Source: Aurantiochytrium sp. KH105 (lineage: Eukaryota; Sar; Bigyra; Thraustochytrida; Thraustochytriidae). From it: a stretch of DNA of 64,000 nt. The stretch spans positions 225,222-289,221 of the forward strand of contig BGKB01000075.1 in the NCBI GenBank assembly GCA_003116975.1, given 5' to 3'. Below, one piece after another: positions 1-10,113 of this stretch (the stretch's first letter is position 1; the number at the start of each line of letters is the position of its first letter). The notes beneath the pieces were generated by a model that saw nothing but the letters and a program-made list of their open reading frames with translations, was not told the DNA's origin and did no database searches. Both the position numbers and the translations under genes were made by a program.

Positions 1-2341
1 ATGTGGAGCGAATTTCCTTTTTTTTTTACCTCAACTTGAAGTGGATGGCGAGTCGGCCCGCCCCCGCCATCATGATGGCCGGCTTCGCACTTGACATGGA
101 TGAGGAAAGAAGAGGCCGGAGGAAGAAAAGAAGTCCAAGTTGCCAAGCCTAAACTTGATTGACCACAACTTCTGGCTGCACCATGAACTTTGGTGGGCTG
201 AAAACCTTTTTTTCATCAATGGCAGTGGGATGCCGTGCCGCGCCGCCACTCGCCGCCACCTTAGCAGAGCGCGCTCGACGAGCCAAGTGAGGGCCAACCT
301 CTCTCTCTCTCTCTCTCTCCCTCTCTCTCTTTCTCTGTGCTGGGTGGCCCGAGCGAGCATGCTCATCCTCTATCGACCAGCCCGAGCCCGCGCCGGCTGC
401 CGGCTGCAGGGCCCGAGAGATGTGGCCGATGAGCGATACAGTCCGCGCTTTATTTAGTAATAGTATACTAGACGGATGCTGCGAAGAACCACTCGCGTTG
501 ACACTGAAAAAATGGAGCGCCATCATTTTTTTTCCCTTTCTTTTATAATTTTTATAATTTTCCTTTTTCTTTTCTTTATTCTCTCTCTCACTCTCTCTAA
601 AACAATTCAGCCGGTCAGACTCGAGGCCGAATCCAATGTGCCATGGGATGCGGAAAACCTGGAAAGCCGGCAAAAGCCAAAGCCGCCTCGCTCGCAGTTT
701 CCCCTTTCAAGCTCGTGATCGTCGTCATCGTCGTCGAGTCCATCTGGATGCAACGCGAAAAATTGCCCACCGAAACAAGCGATCCTACCCTGGAGAGAGA
801 ATGACTCCCGGCAATACGCAGGTCATGCGAGCTCTCCAAACCGACCGCTTGAGCAGGATCATTCCAACCCAAGGAAACCCAGGGGCGGGTGACGCCGTGC
901 CTCGGTTGGGATGCCGATCTCTGCACACGACGCACGTAAGCGGCATCAGGCTTGTTGCCGGCCCCTTTGCTTCGGGGCTTCCCGACATCTACCTTGACCG
1001 GTCGCTCTACGGCCAGCAGTCAGGTCTTGGACAGGCAGGACAGGGTCCTTGGCTGGCCACACCAGCTGTGCGGGACTTTTGGGAGGCATGAAGCGGGTCT
1101 TACTGCTGTCACACGCCGTGTCGCTATCATTGTCCCCATAAAGGCACACGCTCCCGCGCCTATTGAGCGGTCGCGTGTAGCCGCCACGCCTGCCGCAGCT
1201 CGGAAGTATTTTGTGTACAAGAAGCAGGCCTGTATCTGCAGAGGCTGGTTGGCCGGCCTGGCTGCCTGACTGCCTGACTGCCTGGCTGGAAGCGGCCGGT
1301 GCGGCAGCGCATCATCGCCCAGCACCGCCCATGAGGGCGCCACTATTGCTCATGCGAAGAAGAAAAGAAAAGAAAGGGAGGAAGGGAGACGGGAGGAAGG
1401 GAAGAAGGGGGCTGATCACTGATCGCTGAGAGTCGAGCAGACGAAAATGCAGAGGGTCAGCAGCGGGCTGGAGTGCATTCCTCTTCGAGACCGGTCGCCC
1501 GCCGTTCTGCTCCGACAACAGCAAAATGTATGTAGACCGCTGCCGCAGCTGTTCGCTGCAGCTGGCCGGTCGCCCGCCGGCGTCTCTGTTTCGGGGTGGT
1601 CTACTGAACCTGAGACTTCCCTCCACCGCTGAGCGTCTTGTACACTTACATTCACGCTCACGTACGTGCAAACACGGCTGCGGTGTGCACGCGCGTTCAA
1701 ACAAGCGTGCCAAGCAAATGATGAGTGGATCGACAGAGTCACGTCTCGGTAAGCGGCTATCGAGTGAAGCGCATGACAGCCAATGACTGTGACTGTGACC
1801 AAGGCTTGCTGCCTCTGCTGCTGCAAGCCATGCCATTCTTACCCGCAGCCGGCAGCGGCTGCGGCTTCCCAGAGTATATGCTTTTAAAGTCTAGGCTAGG
1901 CCCAGAGAGCCTAGAGGAAATCCATCTACCCATCCCCTCTGAAAATGTAGGAGACTAATGAAAGGAATGAGACGAAAGCAGATATCTGAGGATGCGTGCA
2001 ATCCCGGTCGTGACACAAAAAGCCTGCCGACGGCAGCGGCAACGCATCAAGCTGTTTCAGTCCTAAAGGTTGACTTGTTGTCGCTTGCTCGTTTCAAAAG
2101 ATATCAAAGCCGAGAGAATGGACCTCTCCAACCCTTGCCATCGTCCACAACGAATATTGGCACATTCAGAACTTGCAAACGCGTGATGCACACTCTTCTC
2201 TGATGATGCTCGCAATGCCAGTTGCAGTGGTAGTGGCAATCTGCAGCTGATGGCGATGCAGAGTCATGCTATAAAGTCAATTTTTCAGAAACACTATCGA
2301 ATATGGAAACGAGATTTGCCCTCATGCTGATGTGTGGTCCA
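1..2341. other. Left-edge stretch without a supported gene
   Basis: I see no frame with domain content or steady coding bias. The stretch holds homopolymer T runs, a CT-dinucleotide tract near 299-335, a T/C-rich tract near 530-600 and scattered short frames on both strands. The last 70-100 bases before 2342 probably belong to the 3' UTR of the BCAS2-like gene on the minus strand. Confidence 0.5.
299..335. repeat. CT dinucleotide microsatellite
   Basis: Near-pure CT repeat with single-base interruptions, seen directly. It lies in a gene-free stretch. Confidence 0.85.
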
Positions 2342-3142
2342 TTATGTCTTGCGACGTTTGGGGTCTGGGGCGCGCTCCGCGTCAGATCGGGCGTGAATCC
2401 CATTTCTTGGGCCGGCGTCACCTGGTTGCGCATGCGATGATACAGTACTAGCACTAGCGCTTGGTTCGCCAGAACTACTTGACACTCGCGTTTGCGCGAG
2501 CGCTTGTCGAATGAGTCTGACTTGATGAATATGCTCAAGCCATTTGTTGCGAAGTTTGCGCTCCTTTTCATATGCGGTAACATGGGAACCCTTACGTGTC
2601 TGGTTGATTGCGTTCGTGTCTGCGTCGACTTGCTGCAAGCGTGTTTTGACTCGATTGGCGAGGCCTTCCATCGTTTGCGCGTAAATCTTCCACGCGCTGG
2701 GTCCGAACTCTGTTTGAAGTTCAACGTCCATCAATTCGTTATCGAGGCGTTCGAGCACGAGCGTGTTGTGTTTTATTGCGGACTCCCAGGCCTCAGGCGA
2801 TGCTTCGTCACTCGGGCGCCCTACCGTTTGATAACGAGCGTCTTCGAGAAGACCCTCCGCGGGCGCTGGGCCCTCCTTCAAGACCCGCTGGAGCTCTGAT
2901 GTCAAGAATTCGTTTCCTGTCGTCGATGCGGCCGGGTCTTGAAGGGGCTCATTTCGGCTGTTGCCGAAACCTTGGGCGACGAGAAAGCTCTCCGCATCGA
3001 ATGGCTCGGCGTCGCGGCGGCGTTTGCACTCACTCGCAATGAGCGCCTCGACCTCTTCGCGGAGTCCTGGAGTTTGCTGGAGCTCACGGTCTGCATAAGG
3101 GAGGTAATCAATGCCCGTCATCGTCGTTCTGTTATCGACCAT
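2342..3142 (-). CDS. BCAS2: Pre-mRNA-splicing factor SPF27/BCAS2-like
   Basis: Core subunit of the Prp19/NineTeen complex, which joins the spliceosome before its catalytic activation. About 266 residues against about 225 in the human protein. The family hallmark near the N-terminus is visible: an IDYLPYADREL stretch followed by PGLREEVEALI, matching the conserved 'DALPY..PGVREAA' start. A long helical, charged middle part follows (about residues 130-225), and a Ser/Pro-rich basic tail ends in KRRK, perhaps a nuclear signal. The frame stays open upstream to 3379 with a low-complexity, Ala-rich leader. I chose the ATG at 3142 because it puts the hallmark about 10 residues from the start as in relatives; the ATG at 3121 is the alternative. 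Divergent from SF3B5, another spliceosome gene. Confidence 0.85.
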   Translation of the reverse strand: MVDNRTTMTGIDYLPYADRELQQTPGLREEVEALIASECKRRRDAEPFDAESFLVAQGFGNSRNEPLQDPAASTTGNEFLTSELQRVLKEGPAPAEGLLEDARYQTVGRPSDEASPEAWESAIKHNTLVLERLDNELMDVELQTEFGPSAWKIYAQTMEGLANRVKTRLQQVDADTNAINQTRKGSHVTAYEKERKLRNKWLEHIHQVRLIRQALAQTRVSSSSGEPSASASTVSSHAQPGDAGPRNGIHARSDAERAPDPKRRKT

Positions 3143-3683
3143 GCGTTGCCCTTGTTTATCCAGCGCCCCCCCCCCCCGCCCTCCCTTGGGTTTTGTCTGT
3201 CTTTGCTCGCGGCTGGTGTCCACGACGACGATGAAGAAGGAGAAGAACAAGAAGTTGTCGACGATCACCGTTTCGCCGTCCTCGCGGGCTCGACGAAGGT
3301 GCCTAAAGCTTCCAACGCGTAGTGCGCTTGGCGACACCGTGCCGCGTAGGTATGACGCCGCCGCCGCCGCCGCCGCCACGCCAGCTGGAACGGCGCGCGA
3401 CTTTGCGTACGGATTTGTTGATGGGCGAGTCCCTCGGCCAACGAAGCGTTTTCGTCTGATCGGACCTATTTAATTAAAATCTTATAGGTCGTTTTTGAAT
3501 CATGTGTAACGGGAGTTGGGTTAGCAGCAGAAGTCGATCATTGATCTGCCCGCTGGTCGCGCGAGGCCGAGTCTCTGTGTCAGTTTCTGTCTCTCTCGCG
3601 CGCGCCAGGGTTGGGTGGGAAGCCTAGCGCGTGTACTTTGGCGAGACCCGTCGGCTGGCCCCGCGGCAAAGACAAGCTTCAAG
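3143..3683. promoter_or_regulatory. Shared upstream region of BCAS2 and SF3B5
   Basis: About 540 bases separate the two divergent starts. The stretch holds a C-homopolymer and a GCC repeat near 3356-3378 (read as the Ala-rich leader on the minus strand) and an AT-rich patch near 3470-3485. No TATA-type element stands out. The arrangement suggests a bidirectional promoter for two spliceosome subunits. Confidence 0.45.
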
Positions 3684-4147
3684 ATGGTGCGTTAGATAGT
3701 GGTGCAGGCCAACCATAGGGAAAAAAGGCAAGCAAATCGCTGCAGCGTGACAAGACGACGCAAGACGACGTTGTGCACGACGGCAGCAGAGGAAGGCGTG
3801 GATATGGAAATGCGCAAGCTTAACTGACGCGATTTGCGGACACTTGCTCACAGTCGACCGATAGATTTAACGTAAACGTGTCCCTGGGGAAGAACTGGGA
3901 GCATCTGCAGAACAAATTTGTTGGCACAGGTCATCCAGATATGACCAAGTTTGAGTGGGGCGTGAACATGCAGCGGGATTCCCTTGCATCATTCCTCGGT
4001 CATAACGACCTCCTCACATATTTCGCAGTTGCCGAGAATGAGTCCCTCGAGCGCACCCGTCTGAATCTTTTGGAAAAGATGATCGAGCCATGCGGCCCAC
4101 CCCCCAAACCTGTTGTCGATGAGGACGGCGACGACATTATCCATTGA
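3684..4147 (+). CDS. SF3B5: Splicing factor 3B subunit 5 (SF3b10-like), two exons
   Basis: Smallest subunit of the SF3b part of the U2 snRNP, which binds the branch-point region of introns. Proposed structure: exon 1 is the start codon alone (3684-3686), intron 3687-3853 (GTGCGT donor, TTGCTCACAG acceptor, AACTGAC branch-like site about 30 bases before it), exon 2 3854-4147; 98 residues. The join is in phase 0 and gives MSTDRF, matching the conserved M-T-D-R-Y start of the family. The rest carries the family pattern: EHLQNKFVGTGHPD, RDSLASFLGH, AVAENES, and a PCGPPP tail. Length fits the usual 85-100. An ATG immediately followed by GT is unusual but keeps frame and homology exactly. Confidence 0.92.
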
Positions 4148-5345
4148 TTGATCACTTTGGTGTTCGTTTTGCAATCGACCTGGAAGTCATCATTCTTAGG
4201 AACGCTGGACGCTTTGAGCCCTGGCGCTCGTGCATGCTCACACTCTCTTGTTTCGAAGGTGGGCCGGGCCGGCAAGAAGGATGGAGGAACTAACTTTTGC
4301 ATTCGTCAAACTGAGAATGCTTTTTTCCGCTCTGCAAAATCCTAAAAAAAAGACCATACCCTAGACACTGTACAAATGGGACATTCCTCTCCCGAACGAT
4401 AGCTAAGGATTTTTGCTTCGTGTGCACTGTGTGCTGAGGCCGCCCGGACGCGCGTCGAAAGTCCAGGATCTTACTCGATTCCTTTCCTCTCTTTCCCGTT
4501 CTTTTCTTTTCTCTTATTTTCTTCGCTTTCCCCTCTCATCCGGACAGCAATCCGCCACTTGCCTTCTTCGTCCCCATCCGCGCCTCGCTCCCTCGCCTCG
4601 CTCCCCGTCCCTCTTTCCGCCTCCCCCTCCTCCGTGCCTTCTTTCTCCCCGCCCTCCTCCCCGCCGCGGCGTGCACGCGCGTGGCGCCGCGGCCGCGGCA
4701 CCTCCCATACTATCCTCGCCCCCAAAAAGGGTTGTGCAGTAGGGCCCGGCTAGGCGAAAGTCTAGCAGGCACTTGCTTGGCGCAGAGCCGCCGCGGCCGC
4801 TCGTTGCCGCGGATGGAGGCGAGAGAGGAGAGAGGGAGGAGAGGGAGCCCGCCTCGACAAGCAGAGAGAGGCAGACACACAGACAGACAGGCAGACAGAC
4901 AGACAGACCGGAATACCTCGAGGTGAGTGCGCCGCGCGAGCGAGCGGAGACGGAGAGAGACGGCCCGACGGGGCGCGGCGACCCTGCACGGCGCCGTGGC
5001 GGATTTTCGTGCGCAGCGCTGGGCAGCGGGACGGGCGGCCGATGAATGAGGCGCGGGATGAGATGATGATCATCGACGACCGTCCTCGCGTTTTGGCTGG
5101 CTTGGCTGGCTGGCTGGCTGGCCTGCGTGTGTTTGCGAGCGAGAAGGAGGACGAGGAGAGGGACGAGGAGGGACGAGAAGACTGACGTGTACGGCGCGAT
5201 GATTGGTTGATTGACTGTGTGGTCGATGAACGCGTAGACTCAGGGAGCGTGGTTAAATTGTTCTTGCGCCAGACGCGAGGACTCCACCCCCTTTTTTCGC
5301 CTTTACACAGCCTTTTTGTGAAGCAACAAGAAAGAAAAAGTCAAG
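4148..5345 (+). promoter_or_regulatory. RPLP0 upstream region and leader
   Basis: The 3' end of SF3B5 is followed by a strongly pyrimidine-rich stretch (about 4480-4665), then a purine-rich and GACA-repeat stretch (about 4800-4915). Pyrimidine-rich tracts before ribosomal protein genes are common in eukaryotes. No other gene is visible. A GCTGG/GGCTT repeat lies near 5095-5122. Confidence 0.5.
4923..5310 (+). other. Probable 5'-UTR intron of RPLP0
   Basis: A strong donor (GAG|GTGAGT at 4923) and a strong acceptor (pyrimidine run, then TTTACACAG ending at 5310) bracket 388 bases just before the start codon. Several TGA/TTGAC-like branch sequences lie near 5190-5220. Introns in the leader are frequent in ribosomal protein genes. 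No transcript evidence is available, so this is an inference. Confidence 0.55.
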
Positions 5346-6320
5346 ATGCCCAGCCGTGAGCGCAAGGCGGAGCTCTTTGCCCGCACCAAGGAGCTCTTCG
5401 CGGAGTACAACAAGATCCTCCTTGTTGGTGCCAACAATGTTGGCTCCAAGCAGATCCAGCAGATCCGCATTGCCCTCCGTGGCCAGGCTGTCGTGCTCTT
5501 CGGTAAGAACACCATGCAGCGCACCATCATCCGCGAGTTCGTCGAGGAGCAGGGCGGCGAGCACCCCATCTCGGCCCTCACCGAGCACGTCGTCGGCAAC
5601 ATTGGCTTCATCTTCACCAACGATGATGTCAGCAAGGTCCGCGAGGTGATTGACAACAACCGCGTCCCCGCCATGGCCAAGGCCGGCCAGACCGCCGAGG
5701 TCGACGTCGTCGTGCCCCCCGGTCCCACCGGCTGCGACCCCGGCCAGACCGCCTGGTTCCAGGCCCTCAACGTGCCCACCAAGATTTCGCGTGGTCAGAT
5801 TGAGATCGTCAACGAGCTCAAGCTCGTTTCCAAGGGCGAGGTCGTCGGTGGCTCTGAGGCTGCTCTCCTCCAGCGCCTTGACATCCGCCCCTTCACCTAC
5901 GGTTTCGTGCTCCAGTCCGTCTACGACAAGGGCAACATCTTCGACGCCAAGGTGCTCGACATCACCGAGGCTGACCTCCAGGCCAAGTTCATCAATGCTG
6001 TCCGCCGCATGGCTTCCATCTCCCTCCAGGTCGGCTACCCGACTCTCGTCTCGCTCCCCCACTCTGTGGGCAACGGCGTGCGCACCCTCATCGCCGTCTC
6101 GGCTGCTGCCGGCTACTCCTTCGAGCAGATGGAGGAGTGGGACAAGCTTCTCAACATGGACCCTGAGGAGCTCGCCAAGCTCGCCGCCGCCAGCGCCGCT
6201 GCCGGTGGTGCCGGCGCTGGCGCTGGTGAGGCCGCCGCTGAGGAGGAGGCCGAGGAGGAAGAGGAGGTCGACGTCGGTGGTGGCGACCTCTTCGGCGGTG
6301 GCGGTGACGGCGGCTACTAA
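5346..6320 (+). CDS. RPLP0: 60S acidic ribosomal protein P0 (uL10)
   Basis: Base of the ribosomal stalk: binds 28S rRNA at the GTPase-associated centre and carries the P1/P2 dimers that recruit elongation factors. The 324 residues match the family length (about 310-325). Visible blocks are the uL10 domain (residues about 5-105, with LLVGANNVGSKQIQQIR and GKNTMQRTIIREF), the P0 insertion domain, and the P1/P2-binding helices followed by an Ala/Gly-rich hinge and acidic run. The extreme C-terminus reads GGGDLFGGGGDGGY, not the GFGLFD end of most eukaryotic P proteins. Codons are strongly biased to C-ending ones, as expected for high expression. The ATG sits in an AAG-ATG-CCC context after the probable leader intron. 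Confidence 0.97.
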   Translation: MPSRERKAELFARTKELFAEYNKILLVGANNVGSKQIQQIRIALRGQAVVLFGKNTMQRTIIREFVEEQGGEHPISALTEHVVGNIGFIFTNDDVSKVREVIDNNRVPAMAKAGQTAEVDVVVPPGPTGCDPGQTAWFQALNVPTKISRGQIEIVNELKLVSKGEVVGGSEAALLQRLDIRPFTYGFVLQSVYDKGNIFDAKVLDITEADLQAKFINAVRRMASISLQVGYPTLVSLPHSVGNGVRTLIAVSAAAGYSFEQMEEWDKLLNMDPEELAKLAAASAAAGGAGAGAGEAAAEEEAEEEEEVDVGGGDLFGGGGDGGY

Positions 6321-6897
6321 ATTCTTGCTTCCGCCAGCCAGTCATCTCGTTAGCCTGTCAGTCTTCGGCTAGGAGGTGCTCTTTTGTGCCTTCTAAATGG
6401 GATTGCATGCTTCTCCAACGTCTGCCTGTTCTAGCTCAGCTCGAAAGCTTTTCATCATCTTGATTGCTTCACAGTCGTTTTTCTCTTGTTTCTCTTCTTT
6501 CCTTGCTTGGCCAACTGCTTGCTTTCTCGATGAACGAGAGTCAGATGACCGTCCTTGTGAGAAATACATTGATCCAGCCTTCCTTCGATTGCGTTCGGGC
6601 ACGCATGGTCCATGCATGACCAGCCTGAGGAGGAGTATCGAGAGAAAAATGGGTCTCATAAGCTAAGCTAAGCTACTCGTAGGCGTTTCTTACCGGCCGC
6701 CAGTCGAACGTTGAACATGATTGAAAACGTTGTTGAAAGTGCGGGTCTTACTCGGTCTCCGCCAAAGAAGAAACTTCGAGCTTTGCAGGCGCGCGCGCGC
6801 GTACAGTGCGCAGACGCAGACGCGGACCGAGACAGTCTGTGCACGTCCGCAGCCGGAGCGTGGAGTGTCTGTCAAACGAGCGAGAGCCACAACAATC
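6321..6897. other. RPLP0 3' UTR and upstream region of the PIH1 gene
   Basis: No gene recognised. A small tandem AGCTA repeat sits near 6662-6675, and a GC-rich stretch with a CG-repeat near 6790-6800 precedes the next start. Confidence 0.4.
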
Positions 6898-8565
6898 ATG
6901 CGCAGCGACGCAGGCCCAGCGTCTGGGGACGACTTTGCGACGGCGGCGAGGCGCGCCGCGCAGGGCGCTACAGGCGAAAGCGACATCTCCGCACAATGGG
7001 CTTCGTACCTGGGCGAGCTGCAAAAGACGGACCCTGAGGAGTACGAGCTCCTTGTCAAAGACATGGCCTCCTTTGTGGAGCAAAAGCAGGCTGCTGAGCG
7101 TATTGTAACGCGCGAGGAAGAGCCCACCGAGCCACGGGCCCAGGACGGCGACGACTTTGCTCCTCTTTTGCCAGGCGGCGGGAAGAAACTCGGTGAAACT
7201 GGCGTCGCCGAGGACGATGAAGGCGTGCGCATTGTCCCCAAGGCTGGCTTTGTGATCAAGACTCGAACGGACAAAGACGAGAAAATATTCATCAACGTCT
7301 GCCAGTCCGAGGCGATTCAAAAGACCTCGATGCGCAAACAGCTTGCCGAGGACGGATCGGAGCAAGAGGGCTTGCATGTTCCTCTAAGCCTTGGGCCGCC
7401 CCGCGAAGACCGGGACAACGCTGGGAAATCATGCATTGTCTATGATATTATCGTCAATCCTGAAGTTCTCGTTCGCTCGCGCGAGGACAAAACCGGGGCC
7501 TCGCGTAACTTCCTCTGCGAACTTGCGCTCGGATACATTGAGCAAAAGTATAAGTGCGCTGTGGACTACAAGTACAAGCTCCCTAAGCTTGCATACAAGG
7601 GCGATAAAGAAGCGATCCCAGCACAATTTGTGCGCAAACGAAGGGCTCCTGTCATCGAAGAGGTGCAGGAAAACACCTCGACCCAACCTCTTGTCGCGCC
7701 TCCTGCCGCAACAGCGCAGACACCTGCGCCTCCTCGCGAAAAACCGCAGCAATTGGTGTATGTGCTTAAGCGATGGGTCAGCACACCCGAAAATGCAACA
7801 CCTTGCGAACCGACCCTTTCAGACCCCACCATCGAACCTCCAAGCAAAGATGCACATCATCGGGAAGGGATCATCTTTGAGGCCATCTTGAAACGTGCGC
7901 AAAAATCTCCGCTAGTGCTCGAGCGTCTTCAAGTCGATGTTGGACCTCAGGTGTTGAGCATCAAGATGGAGGACTTTTATCTTCCTTTGGAGCTCTTCTT
8001 ACCAGTCCATGTCGACCCAAGCACGGCGCAGTCATCCTTTGACGAGGATACTCTTACTCTGCGCATTCAGCTCGAGGCGGCTTCTGATGTGGTTGACCGC
8101 GAAGCATGGCGCACGTCACAGAGCCCGGACGTTGGATCGCGACCGTGGCTTTTGGCCTCTGCAATTGCCATGGAAGATGCAGACGGGAATCTGAAAACCT
8201 ATGACGGCCAAGAGCAAGGGCCGGCCCTTCCCGACTCTGCCGACTCGAGCAAGCAGGAACCGGCGGACAAACAGCAAGAGGATTCCGATGTACTCCCCGA
8301 AGACCGATTCCATCTGTCTGACATGCTTTCTGTCCATATCAAGGAAGAACGCGAGAGAGAACGTCAGGAAAAGATGAAACGACACGAAGAAGAGGCTTCG
8401 CGTAAAGCAGAAGAAGAACGCAAGTCTAAAGAAGCCGAGAAACAGGCCCGGATCGAGGCTCTTCTCGCACAGGCCGACGCCGAAATCAGTGCTCACAATG
8501 AGCCATCTGATTCCCTTGCAGAGGTAGGGGCAAGTTTTGAAGATGAGGATGATCTTCTCGTGTAG
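6898..8565 (+). CDS. PIH1-domain protein (DNAAF2/PIH1D1-like)
   Basis: PIH1 proteins are HSP90 co-chaperone adaptors: PIH1D1 acts in the R2TP complex, and DNAAF2 (kintoun) preassembles ciliary dynein arms in the cytosol. The protein has 555 residues. The PIH1 domain spans about 105-240 with the typical GFVIKTR / KIFINVC start, VPLSLGP and a VYDIIVNPEVL block. A CS-like beta domain follows at about 325-400 (LQVDVGPQVLSIKM). The tail has a charged coiled coil (about 470-525) and an acidic end. The conserved NP-V block and the CS domain favour a dynein-assembly role, but paralogue assignment is not possible by eye. The ATG at 6898 is chosen because the frame upstream is low-complexity and lacks an earlier ATG. 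Confidence 0.8.
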   Translation: MRSDAGPASGDDFATAARRAAQGATGESDISAQWASYLGELQKTDPEEYELLVKDMASFVEQKQAAERIVTREEEPTEPRAQDGDDFAPLLPGGGKKLGETGVAEDDEGVRIVPKAGFVIKTRTDKDEKIFINVCQSEAIQKTSMRKQLAEDGSEQEGLHVPLSLGPPREDRDNAGKSCIVYDIIVNPEVLVRSREDKTGASRNFLCELALGYIEQKYKCAVDYKYKLPKLAYKGDKEAIPAQFVRKRRAPVIEEVQENTSTQPLVAPPAATAQTPAPPREKPQQLVYVLKRWVSTPENATPCEPTLSDPTIEPPSKDAHHREGIIFEAILKRAQKSPLVLERLQVDVGPQVLSIKMEDFYLPLELFLPVHVDPSTAQSSFDEDTLTLRIQLEAASDVVDREAWRTSQSPDVGSRPWLLASAIAMEDADGNLKTYDGQEQGPALPDSADSSKQEPADKQQEDSDVLPEDRFHLSDMLSVHIKEERERERQEKMKRHEEEASRKAEEERKSKEAEKQARIEALLAQADAEISAHNEPSDSLAEVGASFEDEDDLLV

Positions 8566-8834
8566 TTGACAAACCAAAGCGCGTTCATGGCAATTTCTAC
8601 TTGTACCTCTGCGTTCTGATTCTAAAAGAGACTCTCACTTGTCGAGGTATGCTGAATATGAATTTCAATTTGCACTTTCGAAACCAAAAAGAGCCAATCG
8701 GTAAGCAAGAACGCCCCGTTGCAAATCAAAAGGTCTTACGTGCGGTTTAGTTCTCCTCTGGCAGACCGAAAGTAGAGGTAGAGCCAAGAAAGAAACGAAA
8801 ACACAATGGAACAACTTGTATGATTCTGTTGCTG

Positions 8835-9698
8835 TTAGTGGGAGACTTTGGACTCTGTGGAAGCCATTGCCTCGTCCTTCTCGGCGGCATCGCGCGCAAG
8901 CTCTTCTTCGAGTGATTTGTACACTTTACGCTGCGTATCAAGCGCTTCGCGCAATTTTTCGATCCAGACGCGCTCCTTTTCTTCAAGCTCGGCGACAATC
9001 TGCTCAAGCTCGGCATTGTCTCTTCGTTGGGTCGCAAGTGACTTCCGTGCACGCTGAAGTTTCTGCTCGGCCGTCTGCTGGCGTAATCGCTCGTCTTCGC
9101 GACGCTTGCGCTCGACTTCCCGCTTGCGTTCCTGCACGCGCTGCTTGACAGCTTCTGCTTCTCGAGCCTTCGCTGCCTGCTGGTTTCGCTTTGCCTGTAG
9201 CCGCATGAGTCGAAGTTTTTCGGCTTCTCGGCGAGCCTGGTCTTCCTTTTCCTTGCGGGATCTCAATAATTTCTCCTTTGCCTCTTCTTGCTGTTGCCGT
9301 AGTGCCTTGGCGCGCTCTTGCGTCAAGCCCGAAATACTGACAGTGTTTTGTCTACGTATTTCGCGACGTTGCGCATTTTTATTTTTCATCAGCCTCACCT
9401 CTTCTGCGCGTGTCTCCGTCTCCTCGACCTTTTTGTTGGTCTTTTCAAGTTCCTGTTGCAAGTGACGGATGCGGTTCTGCAAAAGTTTAGAGTCTTCCTC
9501 GAGATGCCTCTTCATTTTGGGCGCATCACGAAGTTCTTCGATTACCTTGGAAGGCTCGGCGTTCAGCATGTCCTCCGAGTACTTGCTTTCCATGGCATCG
9601 AGTCCACCCAAGCTCTTGGTTTGGACCTCGTTCTTCCCTTCATCATCGTCGTTGTTATTTTGGTGATTGCTGCTGCTGTTGCTGCGTGAGTCAGCCAT
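8835..9698 (-). CDS. Coiled-coil protein of unknown function
   Basis: I do not recognise this gene. The 287 residues start with an Asn/Ser/Asp-rich disordered segment (about 1-25). Nearly continuous heptad-like, highly charged helix then runs from about 50 to 275, very rich in Arg, Lys, Glu and Gln, with a long basic middle (about 125-200). No membrane segment or signal peptide is seen. A structural, filament- or cytoskeleton-associated role would fit but is not shown. The start at 9698 has a clean context; the frame is open a little further up without another ATG that looks better. Convergent with the PIH1 gene, divergent from the CIB-like gene. Confidence 0.7.
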   Translation of the reverse strand: MADSRSNSSSNHQNNNDDDEGKNEVQTKSLGGLDAMESKYSEDMLNAEPSKVIEELRDAPKMKRHLEEDSKLLQNRIRHLQQELEKTNKKVEETETRAEEVRLMKNKNAQRREIRRQNTVSISGLTQERAKALRQQQEEAKEKLLRSRKEKEDQARREAEKLRLMRLQAKRNQQAAKAREAEAVKQRVQERKREVERKRREDERLRQQTAEQKLQRARKSLATQRRDNAELEQIVAELEEKERVWIEKLREALDTQRKVYKSLEEELARDAAEKDEAMASTESKVSH

Positions 9699-10113
9699 GG
9701 TGAAGATTCGTATGCTTCTCTTCGCTTTGCACTCGTAAAAGGGCACGAGACTTGCAGCGCCAGCTCGCACTACACTGCGTCGCGATGCTAGCTCGCTCAG
9801 CAGCCAGCCGCGCTGCCCTCCAAGGCCGCTTGATCCTGTCCTATCAGCCGGGTTGCTCTGCTACACGCTGACGATGGCCATAATTTGCGACTTGGACGTT
9901 CTCGTGCGCAACGCATTTTCGTTCAACCGACACATTGTGGTTTTTTTGCATTGGTTTCTCCCTGGTCAACTTGTTGGCGGCTAGTTTTTGGTGAATAAGT
10001 GAATGAAAGGGACGAGACAGGAGCCCCAAAAGTAAGGTCTCGGGATAGCTGGAGCTCTACAGAACGAAAACGCGTGACTTGCGTGGCTGGTATACCAGAG
10101 CAAACGAGGGACC
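9699..10113. promoter_or_regulatory. Divergent upstream region, coiled-coil and CIB-like genes
   Basis: About 415 bases between two outward-facing starts. Nothing distinct is seen apart from a short T run near 9940. Confidence 0.4.

Noticed and set aside
149-673. 174-codon minus frame near the left edge
   Set aside because: Runs through CT/GA and T/C-rich simple sequence, giving Arg-Glu repeats; no domain.
5253-6062. Antisense frame of 269 codons opposite RPLP0
   Set aside because: Produced by strong C-ending codon bias in RPLP0; the sense frame is a clear ribosomal protein.
5650-6372. Second plus-strand frame (240 codons, Ser/Pro-rich) inside RPLP0
   Set aside because: Frame-shifted reading of biased codons; composition is purely Ser/Pro/Arg.
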